From positions 1 through 64,000 of the forward strand of contig JBOFYV010000042.1 of the NCBI GenBank assembly GCA_051654865.1: a DNA stretch of 64,000 bases, read 5' to 3'. The notes under the pieces are model-generated. The model was given only the letters and a program-made list of their open reading frames with translations. It was not told the origin of the DNA and did no database searches. This document shows, piece after piece, positions 43,857-53,147 of the stretch. This stretch comes from JBOFOR01 sp051654865 (GTDB taxonomy: Bacteria; Bacillota; Clostridia; Peptostreptococcales; Peptostreptococcaceae). Every line of letters starts with the position of its first letter. The stretch's first letter is position 1. A program made the translations under genes and the position numbers.

Positions 43857-43929
43857 TGGTGATATCTTAGAAAATAAAAAGTATTTTCTGAATATTATAA
43901 AATATTAGTTATATAAAACTATTTATACG

Positions 43930-43960
43930 TAGCCCTGAATTTAATTTCAGGGCGTTTTTA
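43930..43960 (+). terminator. Second terminator in the rib leader
   Basis: GCCCTGAA (43932-43939) / TTCAGGGC (43946-43953) then GTTTTTA. It lies 66 bases before ribD. Confidence 0.75.
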
Positions 43961-44018
43961 ATTATTAAGATAATTTTATTAACCTGAAAATATAAATAGA
44001 CTTAGGGAGTTGAGAGTT

Positions 44019-45131
44019 ATGCATGAAAAATATATGAAAAGGGCATTAGAGTTAGCTAGTAAGGGAAAAGGTAAAGTTAGCCCTAATCCTATGGTGGGAG
44101 CTGTAATTGTAAAGAATTCAGATATTATAAGTGAAGGGTACCACATAGTATATGGAAAAGAGCATGCGGAAATAAATGCTTTAAAAAATACAACAGAATG
44201 CGTTGAAGATTCTACTATGTATGTAACCTTAGAACCTTGTTCACATTTTGGTAAAACGCCACCATGTGTAGAAGAAATTATAAAAAATAAAATATCAAAA
44301 GTTGTAATTGGATGTTTAGATCCAAACCCATTGGTTTCTGGAAAAGGTGTAAAAAAGTTAAAAGAAAATGGTATAGAAGTAGTAGTTGGAGTTTTAGAAG
44401 AGGAATGTAGAAAACTAAACGAAGTATTTTTTAAGTATATATGTGCTAAAAAGCCATTTATAACAATGAAATGTGCTATGTCATTAGATGGCAAGATTGC
44501 AACTAATATTGGTGAGTCAAGGTGGATTTCTTGTGAATTATCAAGAAGAAAAGTTCACAAATTAAGAAATGAAGTTAGTGGAATAATGGTAGGTGTTGAT
44601 ACTGTTATAAAAGATAACCCACAATTGACATGTAGATTAGAAAATGGGAGAAATCCTATAAGAATAATTGTTGATTCAAAACTTAGAATTCCTATAGAAA
44701 GTAAAGTAGTACAGGGGACAGATATAGCAAAGACGATAGTTGCAACTACAAATATGGCCAATAAGAATAAAATAAGTGAATTAATTCATAAAGGAGTACA
44801 AGTAATAGTAACTAACATAAAGAATGAAAGGGTAGATTTAGAAGAATTGATGACTATTTTGGCAAAAAACAAAATAGATAGTATTTTATTAGAAGGTGGA
44901 GCGTCACTTAATTACTCCGCATTAGAAGAAGGTATTGTTGATAAAGTTCAGATATATATTGCACCTAAAATAATAGGAGGAAAAGATGCAAAAACACCAG
45001 TAGCTGGAGAAGGAGTCGAACTATTAGAGGATGCATTTAGATTATGTGATATAACCACAAAAAGCATAGGTGATGATATCTTTATTGAAGGATATATAAA
45101 AAGAGGTGATGAAAAATGTTCACTGGCATAA
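44019..45131 (+). CDS. ribD: Bifunctional diaminohydroxyphosphoribosylaminopyrimidine deaminase / reductase
   Basis: 370 residues. The N-terminal deaminase has the zinc motifs HAEINAL and PCSHFGKTPPC (positions about 50 and 75-84) and SPNPMVGAVIV; the C-terminal reductase has MKCAMSLDGKIAT, SGIMVGVDTVIKDNPQLT and LLEGGASLNYS. It performs the second and third steps of riboflavin synthesis from GTP. First gene of the operon under FMN control. ATG 44019 with AGGGAG upstream; a TTG three codons earlier is less likely. Confidence 0.96.
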   Translation: MHEKYMKRALELASKGKGKVSPNPMVGAVIVKNSDIISEGYHIVYGKEHAEINALKNTTECVEDSTMYVTLEPCSHFGKTPPCVEEIIKNKISKVVIGCLDPNPLVSGKGVKKLKENGIEVVVGVLEEECRKLNEVFFKYICAKKPFITMKCAMSLDGKIATNIGESRWISCELSRRKVHKLRNEVSGIMVGVDTVIKDNPQLTCRLENGRNPIRIIVDSKLRIPIESKVVQGTDIAKTIVATTNMANKNKISELIHKGVQVIVTNIKNERVDLEELMTILAKNKIDSILLEGGASLNYSALEEGIVDKVQIYIAPKIIGGKDAKTPVAGEGVELLEDAFRLCDITTKSIGDDIFIEGYIKRGDEKCSLA

Positions 45132-45769
45132 TAGAGGAAATTGGTACAGTAGAAAAAATTAATAATGGAATAAAATCATCAAAGTTGATAATTAGAGCTG
45201 ATAAGACTTTAAAAAATACCAACATAGGAGATAGTATATGTACAAATGGAGTATGCTTGACCGTGTGTAAATTAAATTCTAGTTATTTTGAAGCTGATGT
45301 TATGGCGGAGACTTTAAGAAGAACTAACCTTGGGAATTTAAAAATTGGAAGCAGAGTTAATTTAGAAAGGGCGCTTACACTTAATACTAGAATGGGTGGT
45401 CATATAGTTAGTGGACACATCGATGGAGTAGGAAACATTATTTCTATGAATGAAGAAGATAATGCAGTATGGGTTAGCATAAAAACAAGTTGCAATATTT
45501 TAAAATACATAGTTGAAAAAGGCTCAATAGCTATAGATGGTATAAGTTTAACTGTTGCATATATAGATGATGAAATATTTAAAGTTAGTATTATACCACA
45601 CACAAAGGATGAAACCACATTGTTATCAAAAGAGATTAATAATACTGTTAACCTTGAATGTGATGTAATAGGAAAATATGTTGGAAAATTATTAGGATTA
45701 CAAAATAAGGAAAATAATAAAAAAAGTTCTATTACAGAATCATTTCTAATAGAAAATGGATTTATTTAG
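45116..45769 (+). CDS. ribE: Riboflavin synthase alpha chain
   Basis: 217 residues with two homologous lumazine-binding halves: MFTGIIEEIGTV at the start, then SICTNGVCLTVCKL and MAETLRRTNLG; the second half has GGHIVSGHIDGVG, IAIDGISLTVAYI. It dismutates two 6,7-dimethyl-8-ribityllumazine molecules to riboflavin. Its ATG lies 16 bases inside the ribD end. Named ribE in the E. coli scheme (ribC in some). Confidence 0.96.
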   Translation: MFTGIIEEIGTVEKINNGIKSSKLIIRADKTLKNTNIGDSICTNGVCLTVCKLNSSYFEADVMAETLRRTNLGNLKIGSRVNLERALTLNTRMGGHIVSGHIDGVGNIISMNEEDNAVWVSIKTSCNILKYIVEKGSIAIDGISLTVAYIDDEIFKVSIIPHTKDETTLLSKEINNTVNLECDVIGKYVGKLLGLQNKENNKKSSITESFLIENGFI

Positions 45770-45792
45770 TATATAAATGGAGGAAATAATAT

Positions 45793-46992
45793 ATGTTTGA
45801 ATTTAATACAATTGACGAAGCAATAGAAGATATAAAATTAGGAAAAATAATTGTAGTTGTTGATGATGAAGATAGAGAAAATGAAGGAGATTTGTTAATG
45901 GCAGCGGAGAAGGTAACGCCAGAAGCCATTAATTTTATGGCGACATATGGAAGAGGTTTAATATGTACACCTATGTCAAATGAAATACTTGAAAAATTAG
46001 AATTCAATCAAATGATAGATAGAAATACTGACAATCATGAAACTGCATTTACAGTATCCGTAGATTACATAAATACAACTACAGGAATATCTGCACATGA
46101 AAGAGCGTTAACAATACAAAAGATGTTAGATGATAATGCTAAGAAAGAAGAATTTAGAAGACCAGGTCATGTATTTCCTCTTAGACCTAAAAATGGAGGG
46201 GTTTTAGTTAGAAACGGTCATACTGAAGCAGCAGTAGATATAGCAAGATTAGCAGGGGTAAAACCAGCAGGAGTAATATGTGAAATAATGAATGATGACG
46301 GAAGTATGGCAAGAGTTCCGGACTTAATGAAGTACTGTAAAAAATATAATCTTAAAATAATAACAATAAAAGATTTAGTAGACTACAGAAGAAAAAGAGA
46401 AAAACTAGTTGAAAGAGTTGTAGAAATAAATATGCCTACTAAATATGGCGATTTTAGAATGTTTGGATTTATAAATAAGTTAAATGGAGAACATCACGTG
46501 GCGCTAGTAAAAGGAGATATAAGTAAAGAGGATGTTGTTTTAACTAGAGTTCACTCAGAATGTCTAACAGGAGATGCCTTAGGATCTCAAAGATGCGATT
46601 GTGGAGAACAATATGACTCGGCAATGAGAAGAATAGCTGAAAATGGAAGTGGAATACTTTTATATATGAGACAAGAGGGTAGAGGAATAGGATTAATAAA
46701 TAAATTAAAAGCATATGCACTTCAAGATCAAGGGTATGATACTGTAGAAGCAAATTTAAAGTTAGGATTTAAAGAAGATATGAGAACCTATGATATAGGA
46801 GCTCAAATATTAAAAGATATAGGTGCTAGTAAGATTAGATTAATGACAAACAATCCTAGAAAAATAGATGGATTATCTGAGTATGGAATAGAAATAGTAG
46901 ATAGAGAATCAATACAAATGAATCATAATGAATGTAATGAATTTTATTTAAAAACAAAGCAACATAAGTTAAATCATATGCTTATATATTAA
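45793..46992 (+). CDS. ribBA: Bifunctional DHBP synthase / GTP cyclohydrolase II
   Basis: 399 residues. N-terminal DHBP synthase (1-200): VVVDDEDRENEGDLLMAAEKVTP, FTVSVDYINTTTGISAHERA, RPGHVFPLRPKNGGVLVRNGHTEAAVDIARLAG. C-terminal GTP cyclohydrolase II: RVHSECLTGDALGSQRCDCGEQ with the zinc cysteines, LYMRQEGRGIGLINKLKAY, LMTNNPRKIDGL. Both arms of riboflavin synthesis start from this protein. Start ATG follows GGAGG. Confidence 0.96.
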   Translation: MFEFNTIDEAIEDIKLGKIIVVVDDEDRENEGDLLMAAEKVTPEAINFMATYGRGLICTPMSNEILEKLEFNQMIDRNTDNHETAFTVSVDYINTTTGISAHERALTIQKMLDDNAKKEEFRRPGHVFPLRPKNGGVLVRNGHTEAAVDIARLAGVKPAGVICEIMNDDGSMARVPDLMKYCKKYNLKIITIKDLVDYRRKREKLVERVVEINMPTKYGDFRMFGFINKLNGEHHVALVKGDISKEDVVLTRVHSECLTGDALGSQRCDCGEQYDSAMRRIAENGSGILLYMRQEGRGIGLINKLKAYALQDQGYDTVEANLKLGFKEDMRTYDIGAQILKDIGASKIRLMTNNPRKIDGLSEYGIEIVDRESIQMNHNECNEFYLKTKQHKLNHMLIY

Positions 46993-47013
46993 AAATAAAT
47001 GGAGGGAATAAAA

Positions 47014-47475
47014 ATGAGAATAATAGAAGGTAATTTAGTAGCAAAAGGAATAAAAGTAGGAATAGTAGCTGGGAGATTTAATGAATTTATAGTATCAAAA
47101 TTAGTAGGTGGAGCAATTGATGGACTTAAAAGACATGGATTAGAAGAAGAAAATATTGATATTGCCTGGGTACCAGGAGCGTTTGAGATACCATTAGTAG
47201 CTAAGAAGATGGCTAAAAGTGATAAGTATGATGCTATAATATGTTTAGGTGCAGTGATAAAAGGTTCAACACCTCATTTTGATTATGTATGTGCAGAAGT
47301 ATCAAAAGGAGTTGCAAGTGTGTCTCTAGACTCAGAAAAACCAGTACTATTTGGAGTCTTGACTACAGAGAGTATTGAACAAGCAATAGAAAGGGCAGGA
47401 ACAAAAGCTGGAAACAAAGGATATGATGCCGCGATTTCAGCGATAGAAATGGTTAATTTATTAAATAATTTTTAA
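47014..47475 (+). CDS. ribH: 6,7-dimethyl-8-ribityllumazine synthase
   Basis: 153 residues. Lumazine synthase signatures: VGIVAGRFNEFIVSKLVGGAIDGL, WVPGAFEIPLVAKKMA, ICLGAVIKGSTPHFDYVCAEVSKG, FGVLTTESIEQAIERAGTKAGNKGYDAA. Condenses the ribityl-pyrimidine with DHBP; forms icosahedral shells in many bacteria. The start is ATG 47014 with TGGAGGGA upstream. Last gene of the operon, with a weak terminator (47505-47528) behind. Confidence 0.96.
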   Translation: MRIIEGNLVAKGIKVGIVAGRFNEFIVSKLVGGAIDGLKRHGLEEENIDIAWVPGAFEIPLVAKKMAKSDKYDAIICLGAVIKGSTPHFDYVCAEVSKGVASVSLDSEKPVLFGVLTTESIEQAIERAGTKAGNKGYDAAISAIEMVNLLNNF

Positions 47476-47504
47476 TAGATAACAAAAGCTAAATAACAAC
47501 TATG

Positions 47505-47530
47505 AAAAGGGCCAAAATGTGCTCTTTTTT
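47505..47530 (+). terminator. Terminator of the rib operon
   Basis: AAAAGGGC / GCTCTTTT (one G-U) with loop CAAAATGT and further T. Confidence 0.75.
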
Positions 47531-47641
47531 TATGTAATGGATAAAATAAACTTTATCAATAATACTTAAAAATGATTACGTTTGATGTATACCATATAGG
47601 TGTATAATTAAAATATAGGTGTTTTATAACATAAAATTATG

Positions 47642-47701
47642 TTGACAAAGTATGTTTTTAGGATATAATTTAAATATAACTCAAATACCCTTGGGGGGTA
47701 T
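47642..47701 (+). promoter_or_regulatory. copA promoter and CsoR-type operator
   Basis: TTGACA (47642-47647), 16 bases, TATAAT (47664-47669). Just downstream is ATACCCTTGGGGGGTAT (47685-47701), matching the TACCC...GGGTA palindrome of CsoR copper-sensing repressors. A weaker TATACC...GGTGTATA lies at about 47587-47605. No csoR gene is present in the window. Confidence 0.75.
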
Positions 47702-47720
47702 AAAGAAATGGAGGGATAAT

Positions 47721-50219
47721 ATGAATAACAATATTATTAAAAAAAGTTATAAAGTAACAGGTATGACATGCTCAGCTTGTGGAAAAGCAGCTGAAAGAGC
47801 TGTTAAAAAAATAGATGGAGTAAGTAATCAAAGTGTAAATATGGCTACAGAGAAAATTGAGATAGAATATGACCCTTACAAGGTCACATTTGAAGAGTTA
47901 AGTAAAGCGATTGATAAAGCTGGATACCATTTAGAAGAAGATATTGTTTACAAGAATGTTGATTTCAAAATAGGTGGTATGACATGTGCATCATGCTCTA
48001 AAGCAGTTGAAAGAGTTGTAAAAAAGTTAGATGGAATACAAAGTGCAAGTGTCAACTTAGCAACTGAAAAAGCTACAATAAGTTATGATGCATCTAAATT
48101 AAGATTATCTCAGATCAAGATGACTATAGAAAAATCAGGCTATAAGATATTAGAGGATAATACTAATAAAGAAGAGGTAGATAAAAATCAGTTAAGAAAA
48201 GAAAAAGAAATGAAAACTTTATTTATTAAATTTTTAGTAGCGATAGGATTTTCAATACCATTATTTTATATAGCAATGGGTCCTATGATATCTAAACCAT
48301 TTGGTCCATGGCCAGTACCAATGGTTATTGATCCTATTCATAATGCCTTTAATTATGCGTTAATACAATTAATTTTAGTAATACCAGTGATGACAGCAGG
48401 TTATAAATTCTATATAAATGGATTTAAGGCACTATTTGCTAAAAGTCCTAATATGGATTCTTTAGTAGCAATAGGAACATTAGCGGCATTTTTATATAGT
48501 TTATATACAACATATAAATTAGGAACTAGTGATATGACTGTAGGACATAGTCATCACCAATTATACTATGAAAGTGCAGGTATAATAATAGCTCTTATAT
48601 TATTAGGTAAATACTTAGAATCAAGATCTAAAGGAAAGACAAGCGAAGCAATAAAAAAATTAATGGGTCTACAACCTAAAACGGCAATAATAATAAAAGA
48701 TGATAAAGAAATAGAAATATCAATAGAGGAAGTTGAAGTAGGAGATATAATATTAGTTAAACCAGGTAGTAAGATACCAGTAGATGGTGAAGTAGTAGAA
48801 GGTCATACTTCAATAGATGAGTCTATGCTTACAGGTGAGAGTATGCCAGTAGAAAAAAATATTGGTGATAAGGTAACTGGAGCAAGTATAAATAAAAATG
48901 GTAGAATTAAATTTAGAGCAGAAAAAGTAGGAAGTGATACTGCCTTATCTCAAATTATAAAGCTTGTAGAAGATGCTCAAGGTAAAAAGGCGCCAATAGC
49001 TAAATTAGCAGATACTGTATCTGGGTACTTTGTTCCGGTGGTAATGGCAGTAGCATTAGTATCTGCATTATCATGGTACTTTATTGGAAATAAAGATATA
49101 GAGTTTGTTTTAACAATATTCATATCAGTTCTTGTAATAGCTTGCCCTTGTGCATTAGGACTTGCAACACCAACAGCAATTATGGTTGGAACTGGTAAAG
49201 GCGCAGAAAATGGAATATTAATAAAAGGTGGAGAAGCATTAGAATTAGCACATAAAGTAGACACAATAATATTTGATAAAACAGGTACAATAACAGAAGG
49301 TAAACCAACAGTTACGGATATAGTAGTAAGTGGTGATATAGATGAAAACTACTTATTACAGTTAGCAGCAAGTGCTGAGAAAGGATCTGAGCATCCACTT
49401 GGCGAAGCAATAGTTAAATGTGCAGAAGATAAAAACTTAGAATTTATTAAATTAGATTCATTTAAAGCCATACCTGGTCATGGTATAGAAGTAATTATAG
49501 ATAATAAAACTATTTTACTTGGAAATAAAAAACTTATGAATGAGAAAAATATAAAACTAGAAAATTTATTAACTACTAGTGATGAATTAGCTACTAATGG
49601 AAAAACTCCAATGTTTATAGCTATAGATGATAAGCTAGGAGGAATAATTGCAGTAGCAGATATAGTTAAAGAAAGCAGTAAAAGAGCAATAGAAAAACTA
49701 CACAGTATGGGAATTAAAGTAGCTATGGTAACTGGAGATAATACAAAAACAGCTAATGCTATAGCAAAACAAGTTGGAATAGATATAGTTTTAGCAGAAG
49801 TACTGCCAAAGGATAAATCAAATGAAGTTAAAAAATTACAAGAACAAGGTAAGTTTGTTGCAATGGTTGGAGATGGTATAAATGATGCTCCAGCACTTGC
49901 AAAAGCTAATGTAGGTATAGCTATAGGTAGTGGAACAGATGTAGCTATAGAATCTGCAGATATAGTATTAATGAAGAGTGACTTAATGGATGTTCCAACA
50001 GCAATTAAATTAAGTCATGAGACTATAAAAAATATTAAGCAAAACTTATTTTGGGCATTTGGATACAATACAATAGGTATACCTATTGCCGCTGGTTTAT
50101 TATATATATTTGGTGGTCCTTTACTAAATCCAATGTTTGCTGCTGCTGCAATGAGTTTAAGTTCTGTATCAGTTGTTAGTAATGCGCTTAGATTAAAGAC
50201 ATTTAAAGGATATAAATAA
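47721..50219 (+). CDS. copA: Copper-exporting P1B-type ATPase
   Basis: 832 residues. Two N-terminal heavy-metal domains with GMTCSACGK (C17, C20) and GMTCASCSK (C89, C92). Membrane metal site is C475-P-C477 in IACPCALGLATP; the phosphorylated Asp is D519 in DKTGT; TGES, HPLGEA (SEHPLGEA), and GDGINDAPA are all present. It exports Cu(I). The start is ATG 47721 after GGAGG; a longer frame begins inside the operator region. Probably derepressed by copper through the CsoR-like site. Confidence 0.95.
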   Translation: MNNNIIKKSYKVTGMTCSACGKAAERAVKKIDGVSNQSVNMATEKIEIEYDPYKVTFEELSKAIDKAGYHLEEDIVYKNVDFKIGGMTCASCSKAVERVVKKLDGIQSASVNLATEKATISYDASKLRLSQIKMTIEKSGYKILEDNTNKEEVDKNQLRKEKEMKTLFIKFLVAIGFSIPLFYIAMGPMISKPFGPWPVPMVIDPIHNAFNYALIQLILVIPVMTAGYKFYINGFKALFAKSPNMDSLVAIGTLAAFLYSLYTTYKLGTSDMTVGHSHHQLYYESAGIIIALILLGKYLESRSKGKTSEAIKKLMGLQPKTAIIIKDDKEIEISIEEVEVGDIILVKPGSKIPVDGEVVEGHTSIDESMLTGESMPVEKNIGDKVTGASINKNGRIKFRAEKVGSDTALSQIIKLVEDAQGKKAPIAKLADTVSGYFVPVVMAVALVSALSWYFIGNKDIEFVLTIFISVLVIACPCALGLATPTAIMVGTGKGAENGILIKGGEALELAHKVDTIIFDKTGTITEGKPTVTDIVVSGDIDENYLLQLAASAEKGSEHPLGEAIVKCAEDKNLEFIKLDSFKAIPGHGIEVIIDNKTILLGNKKLMNEKNIKLENLLTTSDELATNGKTPMFIAIDDKLGGIIAVADIVKESSKRAIEKLHSMGIKVAMVTGDNTKTANAIAKQVGIDIVLAEVLPKDKSNEVKKLQEQGKFVAMVGDGINDAPALAKANVGIAIGSGTDVAIESADIVLMKSDLMDVPTAIKLSHETIKNIKQNLFWAFGYNTIGIPIAAGLLYIFGGPLLNPMFAAAAMSLSSVSVVSNALRLKTFKGYK

Positions 50220-50432
50220 AATAAAGTGATAGTTTATAAAATTTACTAATTAAATTTATTTAAAGCTTAGGTTAATAATGATATAATTAAATGGAAAATA
50301 ATGTGATAAAGTTACAGAAAAAGTTTGATTAATAAAATATAATACTTGTATAAAGAACTTCAATAAAAAATAGAAAAAAGCTAATACTAATATAAGTATA
50401 ATAAATAATATGAATTTAAGGAGAGATTTAAA

Positions 50433-50747
50433 ATGAAAGTAATAAATATGGATGAATTTAATAATGAAGTAAAAAATGCTAGTGGAGTAGCTGTAATAGA
50501 CTTTTTTGCTACTTGGTGTGGACCTTGTAAGATGTTAGCACCAGTATTTCAAGAAGCAGCTAATGAACTTCCTAGCAATGTAAAGTTTTTCAAAGTTGAT
50601 ATAGATCAAAGTCTTGATCTAGCAAGACAATACAATGTTAGCTCTGTGCCAACAGTTATGATATTTAGAGATGGAAATTTAGTAGATACATTAGTTGGAT
50701 TTATGCCTAAAGATAAATTAGTTGAAAGTATAAAGAAATTTGTATAA
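50433..50747 (+). CDS. trxA: Thioredoxin
   Basis: 104 residues with the classic active site W28-C-G-P-C32-K, VIDFFATW before it, the Asp FFKVDIDQS strand, and the cis-Pro loop SVPTVMIF. Reduces protein disulfides in the cytoplasm with thioredoxin reductase, which is not in the window. AAGGAGAG precedes the ATG; a terminator follows. Single gene. Confidence 0.95.
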   Translation: MKVINMDEFNNEVKNASGVAVIDFFATWCGPCKMLAPVFQEAANELPSNVKFFKVDIDQSLDLARQYNVSSVPTVMIFRDGNLVDTLVGFMPKDKLVESIKKFV

Positions 50748-50748
50748 A

Positions 50749-50786
50749 AATAAGCCTATGAGAAATCATAGGCTTATTTTTATACA
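50749..50786 (+). terminator. Intrinsic terminator after trxA
   Basis: AATAAGCCTATGA / TCATAGGCTTATT, 13-bp stem, loop GAAA-like, then TTTTAT. Confidence 0.88.
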
Positions 50787-50892
50787 AATTATTACCTAAG
50801 TTACCTTAGTAACAATAATATTTTTTTGCCATAATATATATTGAAGGGGTTATATATTTCCCTTTAATACATTATTAAGGAGATGTTACTAA

Positions 50893-51180
50893 ATGGGTGA
50901 CAATATAAAGAAAAGTGTAAAGAAAGTAACAGACCCAGTAGAAGAATTAGGAAAAGATGTTCTAAATGGTGTTGGGTCAGTAGCGAAAGAAGTGGTAAAA
51001 GGTACAGTAAATACAGGGAAAGAAGCAGTTCAAGGGACATATAATGTTGGAAAAGAAGCTGTTAAAACAGGGGTAAATGTAGGTAAAGAAGCGTATAATA
51101 CAGGCAAAAACATAACTGAAGAAGTTAAAAATACAGGTAAAAATGTAGGTAAAACAGTTAAGAAAACTATAAAGAAATAG
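50893..51180 (+). CDS. LEA-like protein of 11-residue repeats
   Basis: 95 residues, no signal peptide, very rich in Lys, Gly, Val, Thr and Glu, with no Cys, Trp or His. From about residue 35 to the end the sequence runs in register as 11-residue units based on xNxGKEAVxTG, ending in a lysine-rich KKTIKK tail. Such 11-mer repeats form amphipathic helices in group 3 LEA and apolipoprotein-like proteins that protect membranes or proteins on drying. A role in spores or stress is therefore possible. AAGGAG site upstream, terminator downstream. No homologue recognised for certain. Confidence 0.65.
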   Translation: MGDNIKKSVKKVTDPVEELGKDVLNGVGSVAKEVVKGTVNTGKEAVQGTYNVGKEAVKTGVNVGKEAYNTGKNITEEVKNTGKNVGKTVKKTIKK

Positions 51181-51200
51181 AGATGTTTAAAATATATAAT

Positions 51201-51237
51201 AAATAAAAGACACTAGAATCAAGTGTCTTTTATTTAT
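51201..51237 (+). terminator. Terminator after the 11-mer repeat gene
   Basis: AAATAAAAGACACT (51201-51214) / AGTGTCTTTTATTT (51222-51235), 14-bp perfect stem. Confidence 0.85.
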
Positions 51238-51297
51238 TTGTAAAATATGGTAGATATATATTTGATATTTTAGCAAAAAATACTTATATTAAGCGAG

Positions 51298-52731
51298 GTG
51301 ATTAAAATAAAACTATCAAAAAATATTAATCAAAATTATATGAATATACTATCTAAATTAAAAGTTAAAAAAAGCTTTGATCTAGTATCTAGAGAAATCT
51401 GTGTAGGTGGAAGAAAGACATATCTATTTTTCGTAGATGGTTTTATGAAGGATGAAGTAGCAGAGAGAATACTAGATAAGCTCATTTCAATTAAAGAAAG
51501 CGACATGGACAAATTAGATAATATAACTCAATTTATGAGTCATTATATTGCACATATAGAGGCAGATAAAGAGGATGATATTGAGAAAATGGTATCTGGC
51601 GTATTGTCTGGTCCAATGGCAATAATAATTGATGGATTTGATGAAGGTATAATGCTAGATGTACGTACATATCCAGCGAGGGGACCAGAGGAGCCTCAAA
51701 AAGAACAGACTTTAAAAGGTGCAAAAGATGGATTTGTAGAGACACTAGTAATGAACTCTGCTCTAATTAGAAGAAGAGTAAGAGATGAAAACTTAGTATT
51801 TGAAATGGTAAGTGTAGGTAACAAGTCTAAAACGGATGTTTGTATTGGTTATATAGATGGTATGGCTAAAGAAGATAACGTTGAACTAGTTAAGAAAAAA
51901 TTAGCAAGCATTGATGTTAGAGCTCTAGTTATGGGTGATCAGAGTTTAGTTGAAAGTTTAACAAAATCAAAATGGTACAATCCATTTCCTAAAATGAAAA
52001 CTACTCAAAGACCAGATGTAGCATCAGCTCATATACTAGAGGGTAAAATATTATTATTAATTGACACTTCTCCAAATATAATTATTTTACCTGTAAGTGT
52101 ATTTGATTTTATGCAAGAGGCAGATGATTATTATGAGCCAATTATAACAGGGAATTATCTTAGGCTAATAAGAAACTTTACCTTATTAATTACTCTAGTA
52201 TTAACGCCTTTATATCTACTCTTGATAGAATATATAAATTATTTACCAGGATGGCTAAAATTCATAGAACCTGATAAGGGATATGCTGTTCCGTTAATAG
52301 TACAGTTTATTCTATTAGAATTAGCAGTTGATTCTTTAAAATTAGCATCTTTAAATACACCAGGTGCTTTAGGTATGTCTTTATCTGTTGTTGGTGCATT
52401 AATACTTGGTGATTTTGCAATAAAGACAGAATGGTTTGTTCCAGAAACTATACTATATACAGCAATAGTATCTCTTGGAGGGTTTGCACAGTCTAGTGTA
52501 GAACTTGGATTTGCTATTAAACTGTGTAGAATGTTACTTCTTATTCTAACATCAATATTTAAGGTTTGGGGATTTATAGTAGGGTTAATAGTAATAGCAT
52601 TATTATTAATTACAAATAAAACTATTGTTGGTCAATCATATATATACCCACTATATCCTTTTGATGGTAAAGCTCTAAAGCATCTATTATTTAGAACACC
52701 AATTAAGTCAAATATTAAAGGTGAAGAATAA
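51298..52731 (+). CDS. GerA-family spore protein, SpoVAF-like
   Basis: 477 residues. A soluble N-terminal half (1-280) has the GerA A-subunit blocks EADKEDDIEKMVSGVLSGPMAIII, RTYPARGPEEPQKEQTLKGAKDGFVETLVMNSALIRRR; the C-terminal half has about five membrane segments, QFILLELAVDSLKLASLNTPGALGMSLSVVGALILGDFAI and FVPETILYTA. SpoVAF is a GerA paralogue that works with the SpoVA dipicolinate channel; stand-alone GerA A-like genes without B and C fit that better than a full germinant receptor. The GTG at 51298 overlaps the GAGGTG site, so the true start may be an ATA or ATT a few codons on. Confidence 0.8.
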   Translation: MIKIKLSKNINQNYMNILSKLKVKKSFDLVSREICVGGRKTYLFFVDGFMKDEVAERILDKLISIKESDMDKLDNITQFMSHYIAHIEADKEDDIEKMVSGVLSGPMAIIIDGFDEGIMLDVRTYPARGPEEPQKEQTLKGAKDGFVETLVMNSALIRRRVRDENLVFEMVSVGNKSKTDVCIGYIDGMAKEDNVELVKKKLASIDVRALVMGDQSLVESLTKSKWYNPFPKMKTTQRPDVASAHILEGKILLLIDTSPNIIILPVSVFDFMQEADDYYEPIITGNYLRLIRNFTLLITLVLTPLYLLLIEYINYLPGWLKFIEPDKGYAVPLIVQFILLELAVDSLKLASLNTPGALGMSLSVVGALILGDFAIKTEWFVPETILYTAIVSLGGFAQSSVELGFAIKLCRMLLLILTSIFKVWGFIVGLIVIALLLITNKTIVGQSYIYPLYPFDGKALKHLLFRTPIKSNIKGEE

Positions 52732-52796
52732 ATTATCATTAATATAAAGTTGATAAACATATACTTATATAAATTAGTTTTTGTGGGGGGATAAAT

Positions 52797-53078
52797 TTGA
52801 AATATAGCTCATACCAAATGGGAACTATAGTTGAAATCACAGAAAGCTCAAATGAAAAGTTTAAGTATATAACCATAGCAAAAAATCCAGAGGATGTATA
52901 TACACACGTTAAGTTAGTATATAGTGAACAGACACTTATTCTTAATTGTGAGTATGCACAGATTCCTTTAGAGAAATTAAAGGTGGGAGATATTGTTATG
53001 GCATTTCATTCAAATGCAATGACATTAAGTATACCACCACAAACTACAGTATATATATTAGAATTAAAATCATGTTAA
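52797..53078 (+). CDS. Small conserved protein of unknown function, paralogue 1
   Basis: 93 residues from TTG 52797 (GGGGGG upstream). Begins KYSSYQMGTIVEI, contains YITIAKNPED, EQTLILNCEYAQI, LKVGDIVMAFHSNAMT and SIPPQTTVYILEL. About half-identical over its length to the protein at 53751-54026. Similar small proteins with SAMTxSIPPQ occur in Clostridia, function unknown. Strand-rich with a KxGDIV turn, so a small beta-barrel is likely. No signal or membrane segment. Confidence 0.65.
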   Translation: MKYSSYQMGTIVEITESSNEKFKYITIAKNPEDVYTHVKLVYSEQTLILNCEYAQIPLEKLKVGDIVMAFHSNAMTLSIPPQTTVYILELKSC

Positions 53079-53095
53079 AGTTTATCTAGTTTAAC

Positions 53096-53126
53096 AAAGG
53101 TAGAGTTTTTAGAGCTCTACCTTTAT
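53096..53126 (+). terminator. Terminator after paralogue 1
   Basis: AAAGGTAGAG (53096-53106) / CTCTACCTTT (53115-53124) with short T tract. Confidence 0.75.
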
Positions 53127-53147
53127 TAGTGTTGGAATTTAGGAATT

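Noticed and set aside
43979..44494. Minus-strand frame opposite ribD
   Set aside because: ribD motifs on the plus strand are unambiguous.
51298..52731. Full germinant receptor locus (GerA A, B, C)
   Set aside because: Only an A-like gene is present; the following genes are unrelated, so SpoVAF-like is the better call.
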